Positions 61,662 through 64,000 of a stretch of DNA of 64,000 nucleotides are shown piece after piece. Position 1 is the first letter of the stretch; each line of letters opens with the position of its first letter. Both the position numbers and the translations under genes were made by a program. This DNA is from Campanula takesimana (lineage: Eukaryota; Streptophyta; Magnoliopsida; Asterales; Campanulaceae): contig JAOWBW010000359.1 in NCBI GenBank assembly GCA_026119855.1, forward strand, positions 806,001 to 870,000, read 5' to 3'. Under the pieces are notes generated by a model. That model saw nothing but the letters and a program-made list of their open reading frames with translations, was not told the DNA's origin and did not search any database.

Positions 61662-62914
61662 ACTTTATATGAGGCGGCTTCGACCCACTTCGTGAAATAA
61701 TCTACAGCCTCCAATACATACTCATGTACGTTTGAGCCACTGGGCCGGATCTGACCGATGACATCTATCCGCCACGTAGAGAAAGGCCAAGGCGCAGTTG
61801 ATTGATACATGATATGCGGCGGGAGATGCTGCAAGTTGGAGTATCGCTGGCATTGGTCGCATGTTTTGACCTTTTGAATGCAATCGGTCTCCATAGTACT
61901 CCAGTAGTACCCTTGCCTTATTACCTTCTTTGCAAGCATATGCCAATTCATGTGGGGTCCGCACATTCCTCCATAGATTTCATCCATTATCCTCCTTGCC
62001 TCTGATTTGTCGACACAGAGCAAATTTGGTCTGTGGTGGTACCTCTTGTATAATCTATCACCCGAAATCTCAAATTGGGAGGCCCATCTTCTCATGGCGA
62101 TTCTTGCTCTTTTTTCCTTTTCTGGAGGGTATGTCCCACTTTTGAGCACATTCCAGACATCTGCATACCACGGCTCATCGTTGTCTTCGTTATCTAAGTC
62201 AATTGCCAGGCAGTAGGCTGGGATCGACCTCTTGCTAACCACCAATGGCTTTACTGTAATGCCTGTTGGGAATTCCATGATGGAGGCTAGAGTTGTAAGT
62301 GCATCGGCGAACCGGTTTCTGTCCCTCGGGAGGTAATGGGACAAGATATCCGAGAAGCGGCCTGTGAGCGCTACCAGATGAATATGGTATTGCTGCAGTC
62401 TTGGATCTTGGATTTTCCATTTTCCCTCAACCTGATTGATGATTAAGGCAGAGTCCCCGAACACTTCAATTTCTCTGACCTCTCGATTCAATGCTTCTTC
62501 AAGGCCAGCAATACAAGCCTCATATTCTACTGTATTAGTTGAACAGTCAAAGTCTAACCTGATAGCAATGAGCGTGTGCATATCGCTTGGGTCAATAAGC
62601 AAAATTTCGATTCCGAAACCTTTTTTGTTGGTAGCCCCATCAAAGAAGAGTTGCCACTTGTTTTCTGAACAATCAACAGTGTATATTCCTTCATCGAGAA
62701 ACTGTGGTTCTGGCTCGAGTTCGAGATCAAGGGCCAAATCTGCAAGTTGATCTGCGATCACCCTTCCTTTTATAGACTTAGGCGTTGCGTAAGTCATGTA
62801 AAACTCGCTCAGGAGGAAAGCCCATTTGGCGACTCGGTTGGACATAGTTGGCCGCTCCAGAATGTACTTCACCGGATCCATGCGAGATATTATTTGAACA
62901 GGTAAGGATTGCAA
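61658..62914 (-). CDS. Tat-5 archaeal RNase H and integrase N-terminal half
   Basis: 418 codons. RNase H1 end (MDPVKYILERPTMSNRVAKW, VIADQLADLALD), then archaeal RNase H with FFDGATN, TNTVEYEACIAGLEEAL, VFGDSALIINQ and PRDRNRFADALTTL (all four acids). Integrase zinc region EIYGGMCGPHMNW and CDQCQRYSN, where Tyr replaces the first His seen as EVHGG in Tat-3. First catalytic Asp in WRIDVIGQI. Ends at a slip near 61660. Confidence 0.86.
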   Translation of the reverse strand: MQSLPVQIISRMDPVKYILERPTMSNRVAKWAFLLSEFYMTYATPKSIKGRVIADQLADLALDLELEPEPQFLDEGIYTVDCSENKWQLFFDGATNKKGFGIEILLIDPSDMHTLIAIRLDFDCSTNTVEYEACIAGLEEALNREVREIEVFGDSALIINQVEGKWKIQDPRLQQYHIHLVALTGRFSDILSHYLPRDRNRFADALTTLASIMEFPTGITVKPLVVSKRSIPAYCLAIDLDNEDNDEPWYADVWNVLKSGTYPPEKEKRARIAMRRWASQFEISGDRLYKRYHHRPNLLCVDKSEARRIMDEIYGGMCGPHMNWHMLAKKVIRQGYYWSTMETDCIQKVKTCDQCQRYSNLQHLPPHIMYQSTAPWPFSTWRIDVIGQIRPSGSNVHEYVLEAVDYFTKWVEAASYKV

Positions 62915-62926
62915 ATAGATTTTTAA

Positions 62927-64000
62927 TCATTGCGAGACCCAAACCAAACCGGTGCACGCCTTTTCCAATGCTGAGTAATTCAATTCGCTCCCTAGTAGCT
63001 TTCGGCTAACAAAATAGATTGCGTTTTTTTCAACCCATGAGTCTTCTTTTTCTTGTGCCAGCATTGCTCCGACTGAAGTGTCTGTGACTGTCAAGTATAG
63101 CCGCAAAGGCTTATACGAGTGAGGCGGGGCCAAGACCGGTGGGATTGTCAGGTATTCTTTGACCCTTTCAAAAGCAGTTTGGCATTCTTCGTCCCATGAA
63201 CGATCGGCATCCTTTTTTAGAAGCTTGAAGAGCGGTTCACACATCGTGGTCAACTGCCGTATGAATCTGCTAATGTACTGAATCCTGCCCAAAAAACCTT
63301 TTACTTCCTTTTGAGTTCTGGGTTGAGGCATTTCCATGATGGCCTTCACTTTTTCGGGGTCAATTTCTATTCCTTTTCTGTTACCAGAAACCCTAGGACT
63401 TTGCCTCGGGTAGTACCAAAGGTGCACTTAGCAGGATTGAGCTTCATGTGATACTGGCGAAGTCTTTCAAAGAACTTTCTGAGATCAACCAGATGTTGAG
63501 CGCCTTCTTCGATTGAATGCACAATCATGTCATCGACATAGATTTCAAGCTCTTTATGGATCATGTCATGGAAGAGGGTGGTGGCACCCCGCTGATAAGT
63601 AGTTCCGGCATTCTTAAGGCCGAATGGCATCACAGTATAGTAAAATGTTCCCCATGGGGTGATAAACGAGGTTTTCTCTTGATCCTCCACAGCCATCTTA
63701 ATCTGATTATATCATACCATACCATCAACAAATGACTTGACTTTTTGCATAGCAACTGAATCGACCAAGATATCGATGTTGGGCAGCGGGAAATCATCCT
63801 TTGGACAAGCTTTATTAAGATCCCAGAAGTCGACACATATTCGGACTTTGCCGTTCGCCTTTTCAACCGTGACCATGTTGGACAACCACTGAGGATATTC
63901 TATAACCCGGATAAAACCCACTTGCAATAGCCTTTCGATCTCTTCTTTTACTTGGAGGGCCCATTGAGGCTTAATTCTGCGCAATTTCTGCTTGACCGGC
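62927..64000 (-). pseudogene. Tat-5 reverse transcriptase and RNase H1
   Basis: Segments 63984-63712 (RRIKPQWALQVKEEIERLL, RICVDFWDLNK, with Trp for the usual Arg), 63696-63367 (MPFGLKNAGTTYQRGATTLF, IYVDDMIVHS) and 63427-62927 (connection; LYLTVTDTSVGAMLAQE, NAIYFVSRKLLGSELNYS). Breaks: a stop near 63710, a slip near 63390 and a stop near 62925. Catalytic YVDD intact. The sequence runs off the window end. Confidence 0.87.

Larger units (their letters stand above)
59960..64000 (-). mobile_element. Tat-5: Tat-lineage element, 3' half of pol and antisense ORF
   Basis: Minus-strand RT, RNase H1, archaeal RNase H and integrase (64000-60928), then hairpins H3 and H2, then an accessory ORF on the + strand. 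Its 3' LTR is missing: leftward it meets the Tat-4 leader. 5' half outside window. Few frame breaks, so moderately young or well kept. Confidence 0.85.

Noticed and set aside
1..64000. tRNA, rRNA or single-copy host genes
   Set aside because: I looked for tRNA-like and conserved host coding sequence and saw none that I could support; primer sites match tRNA ends only because elements use them as primers.

Overview
The window is nuclear DNA of a flowering plant. The evidence is plant-type Ty3/gypsy Tat-lineage and chromovirus elements, a plant Ty1/copia element, plant mobile domain (PMD) cargo genes with GT-AG introns, TATA promoters, and LTRs with tRNA-Met or probable tRNA-Arg primer sites. 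I see no single-copy host gene, rRNA or tRNA gene; essentially the whole 64 kb is nested transposable elements. The species cannot be named from this.  Layout: (1) Tat-1, + strand, 1-7310 continuing at 22049-23112: the end of a broken pol, two antisense genes (a small basic ORF and a 4-exon PMD gene), a minisatellite and the 3' LTR, followed by a 232-bp spacer and a second related LTR (23345-24314). (2) Tat-2, - strand, 7311-22048, is inserted in Tat-1. Its LTRs are nearly identical, so it is young. It keeps gag, protease and G-patch ORFs but has only a pol remnant fused to a gag-like zinc-finger segment, and it carries two different antisense PMD genes, one of them an intact 478-codon ORF. 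(3) Tat-3, - strand, 24315-56811, is the outer host element; its 3' end lies outside the window. Its gag is split by three insertions, each with a clean target duplication: Copia-1 (34188-42642, GAATG), a non-autonomous hAT (42861-44004, CCTGTAAG) and the chromovirus Chromo-1 (44743-53620, TCTAG). (4) 56812-about 59640: LTR, primer site and leader of a + strand Tat copy (Tat-4), joined head-to-head to the Tat-3 LTR to form a diverged inverted repeat of about 5.7 kb. (5) Tat-5, - strand, about 59960-64000: pol with an antisense accessory ORF at its 3' side.  Shared logic: the Tat elements repeat one plan: LTR, primer site, leader, gag, protease, G-patch, RT, RNase H, archaeal-type RNase H, integrase, a 3' hairpin module, antisense cargo on the opposite strand, tandem repeats, polypurine tract and LTR. 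Three kinds of conserved non-coding structure stand out. One is a leader hairpin of about 115 nt just before gag (three copies). The second is a pair of hairpins just after integrase whose stems differ in sequence but still pair. The third is family-specific GC-rich palindrome clusters, mostly just upstream of TATA boxes, in LTR promoters and again in front of the antisense genes.
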